Shown: piece after piece, positions 45,501 to 52,583 of the stretch
Position numbering within the stretch: the first letter of the stretch is position 1
How the letters are laid out: the number at the start of each line of letters is the position of its first letter
Source: Legionella sp.
GTDB lineage: Bacteria > Pseudomonadota > Gammaproteobacteria > Legionellales > Legionellaceae
Reading direction: 5' to 3'
DNA length: 56,570 nt
Assembly: GCA_030694525.1 (NCBI GenBank)
Contig: JAUXYG010000076.1
Span: 1-56,570, forward strand
Position numbers and translations under genes: made by a program
Notes under the pieces: model-generated
Databases searched by the model: none
What the model saw: only the letters and a program-made list of their open reading frames with translations
Told to the model about the DNA's origin: nothing

Positions 45501-47485
45501 ATGGAGCGGCTAATGGCTATTTAGATGGCTTGGCTTATGAATTAAATGAGCAGGGCCAGTACACCTTAAGTATTAACTGGGGTAGTTTTTTAGGCAGTGG
45601 GATGGCGAAACACCTAAATGAGAATTTTGCTAAGCGAGGAATAATACCCATTGATGCGAAAAAGGGATATATCGCGATGGATAAAGTATTGGCAAACAAA
45701 TTAACGCAAGCTGCCATACTTGATATGGACTGGAATTTACTAAAACAAAACAGCGATCCCTATCTGGAAGAATTTTATCCCAAAGAAATTGAAAGCGGCG
45801 AGGATTGGCTCGACCTAATTGCCGGTAGAAGTGAACAAGAACAAAGTGGATTAGTATTAGAAAAGATAAAGCAGTTGGTTGGTAATAGTCTTGGGATTAG
45901 CCCGGAAGAGGAGCTGGATGTAAACAAGCTGTTTAGTGCTTATGGTATGGATTCCATAATAGCCATTAATTTAAAAAATAAGCTTGTTGAAGTAATGGGG
46001 GATAAAGTAATTTTTAGTAATTCAATTGCCTTTGATTATCCCAGTATTAATACCTTGCACCAATATATAGCGCAGAGTCTTATCAATTCAAATCTAGCTG
46101 GTTATTCCAAGGCATCAAATGAGAACTCCCTTGAGCCATCATTTGTGAGCGAAATAACTCTGCCAATTGCAACAGAGGTATTACAACATGAATTATTTAT
46201 TAACCGGAAAATTAATTCAATTAATGAGTGGGATAACTTTCTAATCTCTAATGATAACGTAGAGTATAAAGCAACAAAATTACAAAAAAATCTGCTTCAA
46301 CTATACAGAAATAACCCGGATAAACTTCCCTATCATGTGTTAAGTGTTAAACGAATAGTAACATCCATTGATTTTCAAAAATTAGCACAGGCAATAAACC
46401 TGGTGGTTGCAGAAAATCCCTGCTTTAGAATGTCCATGCGCGAAGATAAAACCTATGGCTTAATTTTTAAAACCACAAAAGATTTAACCTTAGATATTAA
46501 CTTCATAGAAAACGACAATGTACCACAGGCACTTATGGAAATTCTGAACCAGGAAATTGATTTGGCAGAAAAATCATTAATACGTGTTTATGTTATGAAT
46601 AAAAACCTGCTGATTTTAAAAGTAAATCACATGATTTGTGATGGGCTAAGTTTAGAAATGGTGTTTGATAAAATTTATCAATATTATATAAATGACATCA
46701 ACCATGTGGATTTGCTTGATGCAGACTATATAAACTATGTTGCTAATTTATCGCATAATAATGAGCACTACACAAAGTCCTACATAAAGTATCTCCAAGA
46801 CTTAAGTCCTTTAATTAAGGATCATGTATCTGAAGCTCTTCCCGGGAAACAAAAAGGGAAATTTATTCATCAACCGATCTCTTCCGAAACAAAAAAATCT
46901 ATAACTAATTTCTGTATGCAAAATAATTGCTCTGAATATGCTTTTTACCTGACGGTATATTCAAAGGCGCTGTCTCACTACTTAAAAGACTCCAAAATAT
47001 ATACAAGCATCGTCAAATCAAATAGAAGCCATCTGCCTAATAAAAATTTGCTAGGCTATTTTGCCGATAATGTTCCTTTACTCCTGGAACTCGATAAGAA
47101 AAAATCATTTAAAGAACAAGTCCACTATGTGCAAAATAGAATAATTGAATTTTCGAGTAACTTTTCAGAGCCATTGCTTTGGCGTGAGTACAAAGAAAGT
47201 GGTTATGTCCAACCTGATTATCTGTTTAATCATTTTAAAACCAGTGATAATAATGAACTGTTCGAAGAGTACTATGAGCTTACAGAGTCCATGCTTTCAA
47301 ATATGGATGAAGTCTCTTTATGGAATGTCTTCGAACAGGAAAAAATATCATTAATGATACGTTCAACCAATTTTATTGATGATTTTTTAGTTATTTATAA
47401 TGAAGACGAAATAACCACCGAAGAGGTGCATGATTTATTGAATTCAATGAATGAAATCATTAAGAATATTGTAGAGAACTATTAA
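36515..47485 (+). CDS. Hybrid FAAL-polyketide synthase with terminal condensation domain, AT-less
   Basis: One gene of 3656 codons. Domain order, with key residues: fatty-acyl-AMP ligase 1-560 (TSGSTG 164-169, TGDLG 428-432); ACP1 570-645 (Ser604 in GGTSL); KS1 662-1080 (Cys829, His964, His1003), then a linker to 1240; DH 1242-1540 (His1274, Asp1439, but HxxxG reads HVFYE); KR1 1550-1915 (GGLGALG 1733-1739, Ser1861, Tyr1874, an LDD motif); ACP2 1985-2060 (Ser2024); KS2 2087-2510 (Cys2260, His2395, His2435); KR2 2680-3050 (GGTGGLG 2855-2861, Ser2983, Tyr2996); ACP3 3105-3190 (Ser3147); condensation-like 3225-3656 (NHMICDG, His3372). No AT or thioesterase is present. Expected product: a fatty acyl chain extended by two malonyl units and released onto a nucleophile. 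Confidence 0.9.
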   Translation: MVNKDKTILTRIKANLKDNHPVVFTYLDGEGAPCSKSYTELITDAKKIASFLTTNYEPQSRILLIYPPGLDFISAILGCFYAGMIAVPAYPLQNPRHAYRLLSIIDSCAPQLILGSKRVVEDLSKIESLSLSSKMITEEILTNQEAHSFEVNITPKMIAFLQYTSGSTGIPKGVMITHANLVHNLATISQGCDMGKNKPSVIWLPFQHDLGLIVGVLSSIYNHNDLILLSPVSVIQRPFKWLKALSDYKAYFTAGPNFSYQLCASKVSDEELNELDLSSVRYALVAAEPNRYQTMDKFLTRFSACGFEPEAYCVGYGLAEGTLHLTTNTPHQPSHFIDVSKAALEKGLIESPRSSQDTQRIMSAGTLHPEHELVIVHPEKLTRCTENEVGEIWEHSKSVAQGYWNNKNATEATFHAQIKGEKKKYLRTGDLGFIRGDQLYTTGRQKDLLIIDGRNIYPQDLEDCVDLAHEYIKPSCTAAFSVDTGTREALVICAEIQRTAVKKDLSKVIPALRHAIASQFEIAVDKIKLLKPGYSFKTTSGKIKRTATKNAYLKDELVCFTSELTPAKNQKNSWYHPVHEVLCEVLALKKITRDQRFTELGGTSLHAKLLHHKLQEMTGFNLSPTIAFDYPTLGELTEFLENTCNRIETSKPKVAKPSKADKIAIIGISCRLPGNIRNLDDLWSLLSEGRDAIGTLPAWRWDIGRYEEETQKRINQAGILEDIDLFDAPFFNISPKEAKMMDPQHRILLETVWHALEDAGIAPDTLKKQLIGVYIGSTGADYKNVIAKMDNDDNINPYFVLDTASSVLAGRVAYFLGTQGPAETIDTACSSSLVALSEACASLLSGQTSMAIAGGVNVILYPENSIGLVRANMLSPTNRCRTFSDDADGYVRGEGCGVVILKRLSEALKDNDQIHAVIDGFAINQDGASSGLTVPNLTAQRDLIDAALSKAQLTSDSVDYIEAHGSATELGDPIEVGAINEVFGNKERPRALYLGSIKPNIGHLEAAAGIGGLLKVIVSLKKQEIPRNIHLKALNPKLDCDVTPIEIVSKNTKWHRFGKPRCAGVSSFGFSGTNAHVILEEAPSCLARENLEELPQEKLFVLSAKKIESLERLILAYADYLENTSDELADICYTTSVGRMHFNCRIALIVKDKQDLLKQLKSKSIGIKELALDEERVTSDDVVALKDAYLSGKSVDFKTHYNPYIKYLRKVSLPGYCFDKKSHWIKNRAPQVLSARDKHFNHPFLGFHFDSPMINVTLFESQLSLVSTPILSDHVFYEMPIFAFASYLSTLIEAYSLQGEYQRIQLDELNIEAPLFFKPGQTVLLQTSFKMEHEVTIATISSRLSKEGAPWQKHISGKIFAISEEQQPPINIEQLKNKATSKMNATELYAKALASDIYLGKEFQWLDECFIGPNYVLAKLKEKNKFPNNDMIRHPGLLDSGFVLGALKCLQSDVMNVSIPILIDKLTVALHKDCDYVYVQLTNNSAELHECSIVWCDAEGNVADAIEKIQFRRATKNSLLKSYSEEKGDHNLIYQNTWQEVDLKPEVTAKKSMVFGFGERSLIENCDKFVKLSLGTEVLYQVIIDELSNESWQIILDYSELYSEKIDWLIVEPLLLLTQAIVKANKTKSVTLSVITSAGYLFDKNVIKPYYAGIQGLINTIHAEYPSLFLRHIDLEHDSSQLKSSLQSGDHHLLHVWHQNRPYNLQLEKIIENDGNQPAPFQIKKAGRYLITGGLGALGLNVCEYLASKEVAEIHLLSRNSPSDEQKNIIDNIKNQYGVVIVTHQIDVIEQSKLIQLINDQFKSELSLSGIFHLAGVLDDALLPEQSMTSINNCCRVKVEGAINLSKALEDRDIPIVYFSSIASVFGNSGQANYSIANAYLDSLAVNAKTSTLSINWGPWKEAGMARDLAAKMDLLGIVGFDKEQGLKLLDDALNQNLSQLIIVDIKWPKFVASRVNNPYYIKVNQSEMPEKGVLIELLTGIEISQRPKIIQDALEKELRLVLHLQNHEKTKHSEGFFNLGMDSIMAGEFRNKIQLLVGSHYPINVADIFNYPSLTKLTQFIAEKVGIDSIKAKKDKMSMVAVNNDEPVAIVGMSCRLPGGANSPEQFFEKLLQAYDGICDVPKERWDVNAYQATITDEPGKLVPTNGGFLQWDISGYDSDFFQMSPKQSKMIDPQQRMLLENSWEALEDAAIDPLSLKESQTGVYVGIWHSDYADLIAKNYGTAGINAYTNFTTLSSAAGMISYFLGTMGPSYSVDTACSSSLVALDGAVKALRRGEINLGIVAGANLLLNPDVSIGFDIAGMLSPDGHCKTFDESANGYVRSEGIGVVIVKRLSDAIKDNDTIHALIKGIRVNHNGPASGITVPSGVAQAQLLQNVLTDSKLSAEQVGYIEAHGTGTQLGDPIEISAINRVYKNSHTIKNPLYIGSAKSNIGHLEAAAGVAGLIKAVLCIKHKKIVPNRHFKTLNKKISLAEIPARIPTEVIDWQSPSNQLIAGISSFGATGINAHVIIEQPPLKRERDNSVPLPEEKLFVLSAKNNTSLMKLINAYIKYLGQTKESLADICYTASIGRAQFNHRIAIIIKDTQDLVKQLRSKSLVIKEVAVEDDLVVSNDLTELKHAYLSGKSIDFNAYYTPYARALRKISLPGYCFDRNRYWITIINEKQESSDFVSNPLIYIENYQKYHFGHEITPSVNERILVYGNHEKVLKNSLYQPITEAMDESFEQSVVIYLDDGDFEKLIHFTKKMGHASPKAFILITSHTFDISGQVKAESRRLLGFFKCLQKEWAHVSCYFLDLNSLADAESMVSYLLHHKCDEPVIIKTDKIYVPRLSFATSINNIPEENLYKSKGCYLIIGGTGGLGLSLIEHLVSKGVKHLLITSRHEVDESLARVFDEYNKKDVLIEHFQIDASDEKNLSELFESMMDKKIVIHGVFLLAGVIKDGLLDTLSIKDYEQVSLPKIKAAKILANLVKKNPVDFLVFFSSATSIIGNPGQTNYGAANGYLDGLAYELNEQGQYTLSINWGSFLGSGMAKHLNENFAKRGIIPIDAKKGYIAMDKVLANKLTQAAILDMDWNLLKQNSDPYLEEFYPKEIESGEDWLDLIAGRSEQEQSGLVLEKIKQLVGNSLGISPEEELDVNKLFSAYGMDSIIAINLKNKLVEVMGDKVIFSNSIAFDYPSINTLHQYIAQSLINSNLAGYSKASNENSLEPSFVSEITLPIATEVLQHELFINRKINSINEWDNFLISNDNVEYKATKLQKNLLQLYRNNPDKLPYHVLSVKRIVTSIDFQKLAQAINLVVAENPCFRMSMREDKTYGLIFKTTKDLTLDINFIENDNVPQALMEILNQEIDLAEKSLIRVYVMNKNLLILKVNHMICDGLSLEMVFDKIYQYYINDINHVDLLDADYINYVANLSHNNEHYTKSYIKYLQDLSPLIKDHVSEALPGKQKGKFIHQPISSETKKSITNFCMQNNCSEYAFYLTVYSKALSHYLKDSKIYTSIVKSNRSHLPNKNLLGYFADNVPLLLELDKKKSFKEQVHYVQNRIIEFSSNFSEPLLWREYKESGYVQPDYLFNHFKTSDNNELFEEYYELTESMLSNMDEVSLWNVFEQEKISLMIRSTNFIDDFLVIYNEDEITTEEVHDLLNSMNEIIKNIVENY

Positions 47486-47495
47486 ATGATTATCG

Positions 47496-47522
47496 ACATC
47501 CCGCGCATAAGTCGCGGGATGT
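47496..47522. terminator. Strong hairpin after the polyketide synthase gene
   Basis: A perfect 10-bp stem (ACATCCCGCG at 47496-47505 with CGCGGGATGT at 47513-47522) with a 7-base loop lies ten bases after the stop and between the convergent synthase and katE genes. Only three Ts follow on the plus strand. Its core resembles the palindromic element at 31756, so it may be a copy of that repeat used as a terminator. Confidence 0.6.
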
Positions 47523-47588
47523 TTGAAATATTAACTACCTAGTTAAAAATACTAAACTTTACCTCAAAAGCCTACCCTCTTAACTCAA

Positions 47589-49709
47589 TTAATCTCTAAT
47601 CAAATTATCCTTTAACCGCTCCCAAATTCGAATATTGCGGCAAGACTTCATAAAATGGGTCGCCGATTCTCCGGTATCCAATCTTATCAAACCATCATCC
47701 ATTTTTTTAATTAATGGATTAGAGCTAATTAATGTAGACGCACTTGGTGCATAAGCAATATATTTGCAATGAACATATGCATCGGTAATAAACTCATTAA
47801 CCTTAATATGATTCGCAATCATGGGATCATCTGCATCTGCTAAAATGGCGACCGCATCAAAGAGACATGAAGGAGCTCCTCCAATTTTTTCTTGCGCTGC
47901 TACTTGAGTGCCATCCTTTAAAACTACCCCGCCAACCGTCGGCGCAATTAAAGTATATGTTGCTTTTTCATCTTCAATGGCTTTGAGCAGATTTTTAAAT
48001 ACAGTGGCATCAGACCGTTCACTGAGTAAAATTCCCACACGACGTCCAGCAAAAATCTGTTTGTTATTATCCAGTATACTCAACTTGGGTGACTCCTTAA
48101 GAGTAACCGGCGTTTTCGCAACATCACATGGTGATGGCATAGAGATTATCCCTAACCCTTTAGCCACTTGAGTTGCTAACTCATTGTCAATGTTAAGTAA
48201 ATGCGACACCATCCGCACCCGAATAGCTACTTTTTCCACTTTACTCAATTCAAAAATGAGGGCATTTTGGAGATGATTTTGTTCCACTGGATTTTGACTT
48301 AAATAAAACTGTCGCGCCTGACTGTAATGATCAGCAAACTTTTCGGAACGCGCCCGAAGTTTCGTCCCACTGACCTCTTCAGGATAACTGGTAAACCCTT
48401 GGGGTGTTTCATGCGGGCCAGTGTGCCAGGAGTTAGGACTATAATTTACCCGGCCTTTGGGATTATGAAATGCCATATGACCATCCTGCTGAAAATTGGC
48501 AAACGGACATTTGGGAGCATTAATGGGTAAATGGGTGAAATTAGGGCTACCCAGTCTTTTTAATTGAGTATCCAGATAAGAGAAATTTCGACCTTGCAAT
48601 AAGGGATCATTTGAGAAATCAATACCAGGAACAATATTCTGGGTGCAGTAAGCCACCTGTTCGGTTTCGGCAAAGAAATTATCCACTACCTGATTTAATA
48701 CCAAACGTCCTACTATTCGCACGGGAATTTCTTCCTCGGGAATTAATTTGGTGGAGTCTAAAACATCAAAGTCAAAACCTTCTGCGAATTCTTCATCAAA
48801 CAGTTGCATTCCCAATTCCCATTCAGGGAAATCACCTGACTGAATGGCATTCCATAAATCACGACGGTGATAATCAGGATCAGCACCATTAATTTTTACG
48901 GCTTCGTCCCAGGTTACCGACTGCATACCCAATTTTGGTTTCCAGTGAAACTTAACAAAAGTTGATTTACCTTCCTTGTTTACCAATCGGAAGGTATGTA
49001 CTCCAAATCCTTCCATAAATCGAAACGATCTGGGAATAGTTCTGTCAGACATAATCCACATAATCATGTGCATGCTTTCAGGAGTTAACGATATAAAATC
49101 CCAGAAATTATCATGGGCCGTTTGCGCTTGTGGAAAACCACTATCGGGCTCATCTTTTGCCGCATGAATCAAATCAGGAAATTTAATCGGATCCTGAATA
49201 AAAAATACCGGAATATTATTGCCAACGATATCCCAATTACCTTCCTGGGTATAAAGTTTTACCGCAAATCCGCGCACATCACGTGCCAAATCCATAGAGC
49301 CCTTATTTCCCGCAACAGTTGAAAAACGTACGAAAGCTGGGGTTTTTTGCCCTCTTTTTTGAAAGAGATCTGCTTTAGTAATGTCTGATAATGACTCATA
49401 GGTCTCAAAGTAACCATGCGCCGCGTAACCTCGCGCATGAACAACGCGCTCAGGAATGCGCTCATGGTCGAAATGAAATATTTTTTCCCGCAAGATAAAA
49501 TCTTCCAGTAAGGTAGGTCCTCTGGGTTCGATTTTTAAACTGTTTTGATCATCAGCAATAGGTGTTCCTGTCTGAGTGGTTAAAACCTCACCTTTCTTTT
49601 CTGCCACCTGATGAGCATCGCCTCCCTTGCCAAAAAGCATGGATTCATCGTGCAACTGTTTTGTCTGTCGTTGATGTTCTGGAGGGTTTTTATTCTCTGA
49701 ATTATTCAT
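47589..49709 (-). CDS. katE: Catalase HPII type, large subunit
   Basis: Start taken at ATG 49709 (MNNSENKN); a TTG 25 codons upstream has less support. The 706-residue protein is a large-subunit catalase. It has the distal His91 in [12 protein letters not shown], the Asn pair 164-165 in VGNNIPVFF, and the proximal heme-ligand Tyr378 in [12 protein letters not shown]-terminal DJ-1/PfpI-like domain (about 550-700) follows, starting [12 protein letters not shown]. It breaks down hydrogen peroxide in the cytoplasm. E. coli KatE is 753 residues. It converges on the polyketide synthase gene; together they separate ygfB from zapA. Confidence 0.94.
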   Translation of the reverse strand: MNNSENKNPPEHQRQTKQLHDESMLFGKGGDAHQVAEKKGEVLTTQTGTPIADDQNSLKIEPRGPTLLEDFILREKIFHFDHERIPERVVHARGYAAHGYFETYESLSDITKADLFQKRGQKTPAFVRFSTVAGNKGSMDLARDVRGFAVKLYTQEGNWDIVGNNIPVFFIQDPIKFPDLIHAAKDEPDSGFPQAQTAHDNFWDFISLTPESMHMIMWIMSDRTIPRSFRFMEGFGVHTFRLVNKEGKSTFVKFHWKPKLGMQSVTWDEAVKINGADPDYHRRDLWNAIQSGDFPEWELGMQLFDEEFAEGFDFDVLDSTKLIPEEEIPVRIVGRLVLNQVVDNFFAETEQVAYCTQNIVPGIDFSNDPLLQGRNFSYLDTQLKRLGSPNFTHLPINAPKCPFANFQQDGHMAFHNPKGRVNYSPNSWHTGPHETPQGFTSYPEEVSGTKLRARSEKFADHYSQARQFYLSQNPVEQNHLQNALIFELSKVEKVAIRVRMVSHLLNIDNELATQVAKGLGIISMPSPCDVAKTPVTLKESPKLSILDNNKQIFAGRRVGILLSERSDATVFKNLLKAIEDEKATYTLIAPTVGGVVLKDGTQVAAQEKIGGAPSCLFDAVAILADADDPMIANHIKVNEFITDAYVHCKYIAYAPSASTLISSNPLIKKMDDGLIRLDTGESATHFMKSCRNIRIWERLKDNLIRD

Positions 49710-49993
49710 ATATTTATCCCATATGTAATTATCATCATGATTTCCGCTACAATATCCTTTTGATACAAAGAGGGGGTGCGGCAAAGAATTTTCCTCTTTA
49801 AGGTAACATGAAAATGCAGCTTTGCGATCGGACTCAGTAGTTAAAAATTAAAAGAGAACACACTAATAATAACAATTAAAAACAGACTGAACCAAGAAGA
49901 AGCGCAATTGTTAAAAATAGTACGCAAACCTATTTGCTGCATACAACCATAATTGTTACTATTTGTTTATTAAGTGTTAAAGGCCTTCAATGT

Positions 49994-50305
49994 ATGAATA
50001 TTAAAACCTGTAAAATTAAATTATTAAATAAAACTTATGACATTAAATGTCCGGAGCAGGAGGAAAGTAATTTATTACTTGCAGCCAAAAAGCTTAACGA
50101 ACAAATGCAACAAAATAGTGATAAAAATAAAAACCTGGATAGCTTTCAAACTTTATTGCTGGCAGCTCTCGACGTCAGCCGTGAACTTATTTTATGTAAA
50201 AACGAACAGGCACATCAACGCCTTCAAGTAGCCGAATTTATTTCTTCACTTGAAACAAAAATTAATAAAGTAGTGGGTGGAGATATCAAACTACTCACTG
50301 ATTAA
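49994..50305 (+). CDS. zapA: Cell division protein ZapA
   Basis: Start taken at ATG 49994 (MNIKTCKIKLLNKTYDIKCP); a TTG 20 codons upstream only adds a hydrophobic stretch unlike ZapA. The 103-residue protein has the beta-hairpin N-terminal region with the family phrase LLNKTYDIKCPEQEESNLLLAAKKLNEQM and a long C-terminal coiled coil (about 55-100). It binds FtsZ and cross-links protofilaments at the Z-ring. The 6S RNA gene follows, as in many gammaproteobacteria. Confidence 0.92.
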   Translation: MNIKTCKIKLLNKTYDIKCPEQEESNLLLAAKKLNEQMQQNSDKNKNLDSFQTLLLAALDVSRELILCKNEQAHQRLQVAEFISSLETKINKVVGGDIKLLTD

Positions 50306-50388
50306 ACGGTAAAACTATCGTTTATAGGTGATTTAACCAAATTTTATTAAATTATATGTGTCGCTCGTAGCTTTATTTGAACAGGCAG

Positions 50389-50397
50389 TGCTATAAT
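50389..50397 (+). promoter_or_regulatory. Extended -10 promoter of 6S RNA
   Basis: TGCTATAAT at 50389-50397 is a perfect extended -10 (TGn followed by TATAAT). A TTGAAC nearby (50377-50382) is too close (9 bases) to serve as a -35. Transcription would start about 50403-50405, where the 6S closing stem begins. Confidence 0.7.
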
Positions 50398-50403
50398 TTA
50401 AAC

Positions 50404-50565
50404 AACCCGATGGTGAGTGATTTTCGAACCAACACTCACAGTCCGGGGAGCAACCTGAAATCGGCGTTGTGCAGGACCACCATGTAGTGGGAAGCCTGAA
50501 CCGATTCATCCGCCCCCCACATGAACCTCAGGGTTCAAAATCGATAACTGTCGGGTTACATTTTT
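50404..50565 (+). ncRNA. ssrS: 6S RNA
   Basis: The locus follows zapA, the usual place of ssrS. The ends pair: AACCCGA at 50404-50410 with TCGGGTT at 50551-50557, followed by a U-run at 50561-50565. The 3' half has the conserved 6S hairpin TGAACC (50522-50527) with GGTTCA (50532-50537), closely like the E. coli 6S 3' region. A central stretch with CCGGGG on one side and CCGCCCCCC on the other should form the large bubble that mimics an open promoter and binds sigma-70 RNA polymerase. Exact ends are estimates. The 3' arm overlaps the stop of convergent uvrB. Confidence 0.88.
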
Positions 50566-52547
50566 AGCAATTGTTCTTTCAATAACAAATACTGATCCCG
50601 CACTTTTGCCGCTAATTCAAACTCCATATTTTTTGCATGTAAATACATCTGTTTCTCTAACGTATTTATATGTTTCACTAGCTCTTGTGATGACCAGTGA
50701 GCGTACTCTGGCGTTTTCTCAGCAACATGTGTTTTACGCTTACCGATGTAGGTCCCTTCCATAATGTCAGCTACAGATTTATTGATTCCTACGGGAGTAA
50801 TGCCATGCTCCAGATTAAATGCTTTTTGCTTCTCTCTTCTGCGATCGGTTTCATCTATTGCCCGCTGCATGGAACCCGTAATTTTATCCGCATAAAGAAT
50901 AGCTCGTCCATTAACATGGCGGGCTGCACGACCAATCGTTTGAATCAGCGAACGGTCTGATCGTAAAAACCCTTCTTTATCTGCATCAAGTATTGCAACT
51001 AAAGCGACCTCAGGCATGTCCAGGCCTTCACGTAACAAATTGATGCCCACCAAAACATCAAATTCACCTAAGCGCAAATCACGAATAATTTCTACCCGCT
51101 CAACAGTATCGATATCAGAATGCAAATAACGAACTTTGATTCCGTGTTCTGTCAGATAATCCGTCAAATCTTCTGCCATTCTTTTCGTAAGCGTCGTCAC
51201 CAAGATACGATCACCCTGTTTAATCACCTGATTAATTTCTGACATCAAGTCATCGACCTGAGTGCGTACTGGTCGGATTTCGACGATTGGATCAATTAAT
51301 CCGGTTGGTCTGACTACCTGTTCGGCAACATTGTCGGCATTAGTTTGCTCATAAGGACCAGGTGTTGCGGAAATATAAATGGTTTGCGGTGAACGTTCTT
51401 CAAATTCATGAAACATTAAAGGGCGATTATCCAGGGCTGATGGAAGCCGGAAGCCGTAATTCACCAGATTTTCCTTGCGTGAACGATCGCCTTTATACAT
51501 CCCCCCAATTTGGGGAATGGTTACGTGAGACTCATCTACAATAAGCAACGCTTCGGGAGGAAGATAATCAAATAATGTCGGCGGTGCTTCACCTTGATCG
51601 CGACGTGACAAATAACGAGAGTAATTTTCAATTCCGGAGCAATAACCTAATTCCAACATCATTTCGATATCAAAATAGGTACGTTGCTCAAGCCGCTGCG
51701 CCTCAACCAGTTTATTGTTGGCATTAAATTCCACCAGACGATGATGTAATTCTTCTTTTACCAAATCTATTGTTTCGAGAATTCGTTCGCGTGGGGTCAC
51801 GAAATGGGTTTTAGGAAATATCGTTACTCGGGGCACACGTTGCTGGATTTCTCCGGTTAGCGGATCAAAGACAGAAATATTTTCTACTTCTTCATCAAAG
51901 AGTTCAATACGGATGGCATCGCGCTCTGAATCTGCGGGAAACACATCCACAACATCACCATTTACACGAAATTGGCCACGCTCAAGAGTCATGGTACTGC
52001 GTTTATATTGCATTTCAGCCAGGCGGGTTAAGATTTTACGCTGTCCGGTGTGTTCTCCACGCGAAAGATGTAATACCATACGTAAATAAGAGTCGGGATC
52101 ACCCAATCCATAAATGGCAGATACCGTAGCAATGATAATCGCATCTTTGCGTTCAATCAGTGCTTTGGTTGCGGATAAACGCATTTGTTCAATGTGTTCA
52201 TTAATGGATGAATCTTTTTCGATGAACGTATCTGATGAAGGTACATACGCTTCGGGTTGATAGTAGTCGTAGTACGAAACAAAATACTCAACCGCATTAT
52301 CCGGGAAAAATGCTTTAAATTCCCCATAAAGTTGAGCCGCCAACGTTTTATTTGGCGCCATGATTAACGTGGGCCGTCTCATCTCTTGAATGACGTGGGC
52401 GATTGTAAATGTTTTACCCGAACCGGTTACGCCAAGAAGAGTTTGCTTGGCAAGCCCTGATTTTAAGCCATCAATTAACGAGGCAATGGCTGTAGGCTGA
52501 TCGCCTGCGGGTTCGAAATTGGAATAAATTTTAAATAAGTTTTTCAT
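50556..52547 (-). CDS. uvrB: Excinuclease ABC subunit B
   Basis: The 663-residue protein is full-length UvrB. The Walker A is GVTGSGKTF near 39-47; the damage-binding hairpin [12 protein letters not shown] lies near 93-104. The DEAD-like motif VDESH, the helicase motif VI ([12 protein letters not shown]) and the C-terminal UVR domain (about 625-660) are all present. It handles damage verification and recruits UvrC in nucleotide excision repair. The ATG at 52547 has no Shine-Dalgarno, and a TATAAT lies only eight bases upstream, so the mRNA may be leaderless. It is divergent from the aminotransferase across 36 bases and convergent with 6S RNA. Confidence 0.97.
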   Translation of the reverse strand: MKNLFKIYSNFEPAGDQPTAIASLIDGLKSGLAKQTLLGVTGSGKTFTIAHVIQEMRRPTLIMAPNKTLAAQLYGEFKAFFPDNAVEYFVSYYDYYQPEAYVPSSDTFIEKDSSINEHIEQMRLSATKALIERKDAIIIATVSAIYGLGDPDSYLRMVLHLSRGEHTGQRKILTRLAEMQYKRSTMTLERGQFRVNGDVVDVFPADSERDAIRIELFDEEVENISVFDPLTGEIQQRVPRVTIFPKTHFVTPRERILETIDLVKEELHHRLVEFNANNKLVEAQRLEQRTYFDIEMMLELGYCSGIENYSRYLSRRDQGEAPPTLFDYLPPEALLIVDESHVTIPQIGGMYKGDRSRKENLVNYGFRLPSALDNRPLMFHEFEERSPQTIYISATPGPYEQTNADNVAEQVVRPTGLIDPIVEIRPVRTQVDDLMSEINQVIKQGDRILVTTLTKRMAEDLTDYLTEHGIKVRYLHSDIDTVERVEIIRDLRLGEFDVLVGINLLREGLDMPEVALVAILDADKEGFLRSDRSLIQTIGRAARHVNGRAILYADKITGSMQRAIDETDRRREKQKAFNLEHGITPVGINKSVADIMEGTYIGKRKTHVAEKTPEYAHWSSQELVKHINTLEKQMYLHAKNMEFELAAKVRDQYLLLKEQLLKM

Positions 52548-52554
52548 ATCATAT

Positions 52555-52560
52555 ATTATA
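52555..52560 (-). promoter_or_regulatory. Possible -10 of uvrB, next to the start codon
   Basis: The minus strand reads TATAAT at 52560-52555. Its downstream edge is seven bases before the uvrB ATG (52547), so transcription would begin at or within two bases of the start codon. No -35 is clearly matched. Confidence 0.45.
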
Positions 52561-52583
52561 AGCTAAATCACAGGAGTTAATAG

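Noticed and set aside
49710..49784. Longer katE start at TTG
   Set aside because: No ribosome site, rare codon, and the extra 25 residues do not resemble catalases.
50377..50397. TTGAAC plus TATAAT as a standard promoter for 6S RNA
   Set aside because: The spacer is nine bases; the extended -10 explains the promoter better.
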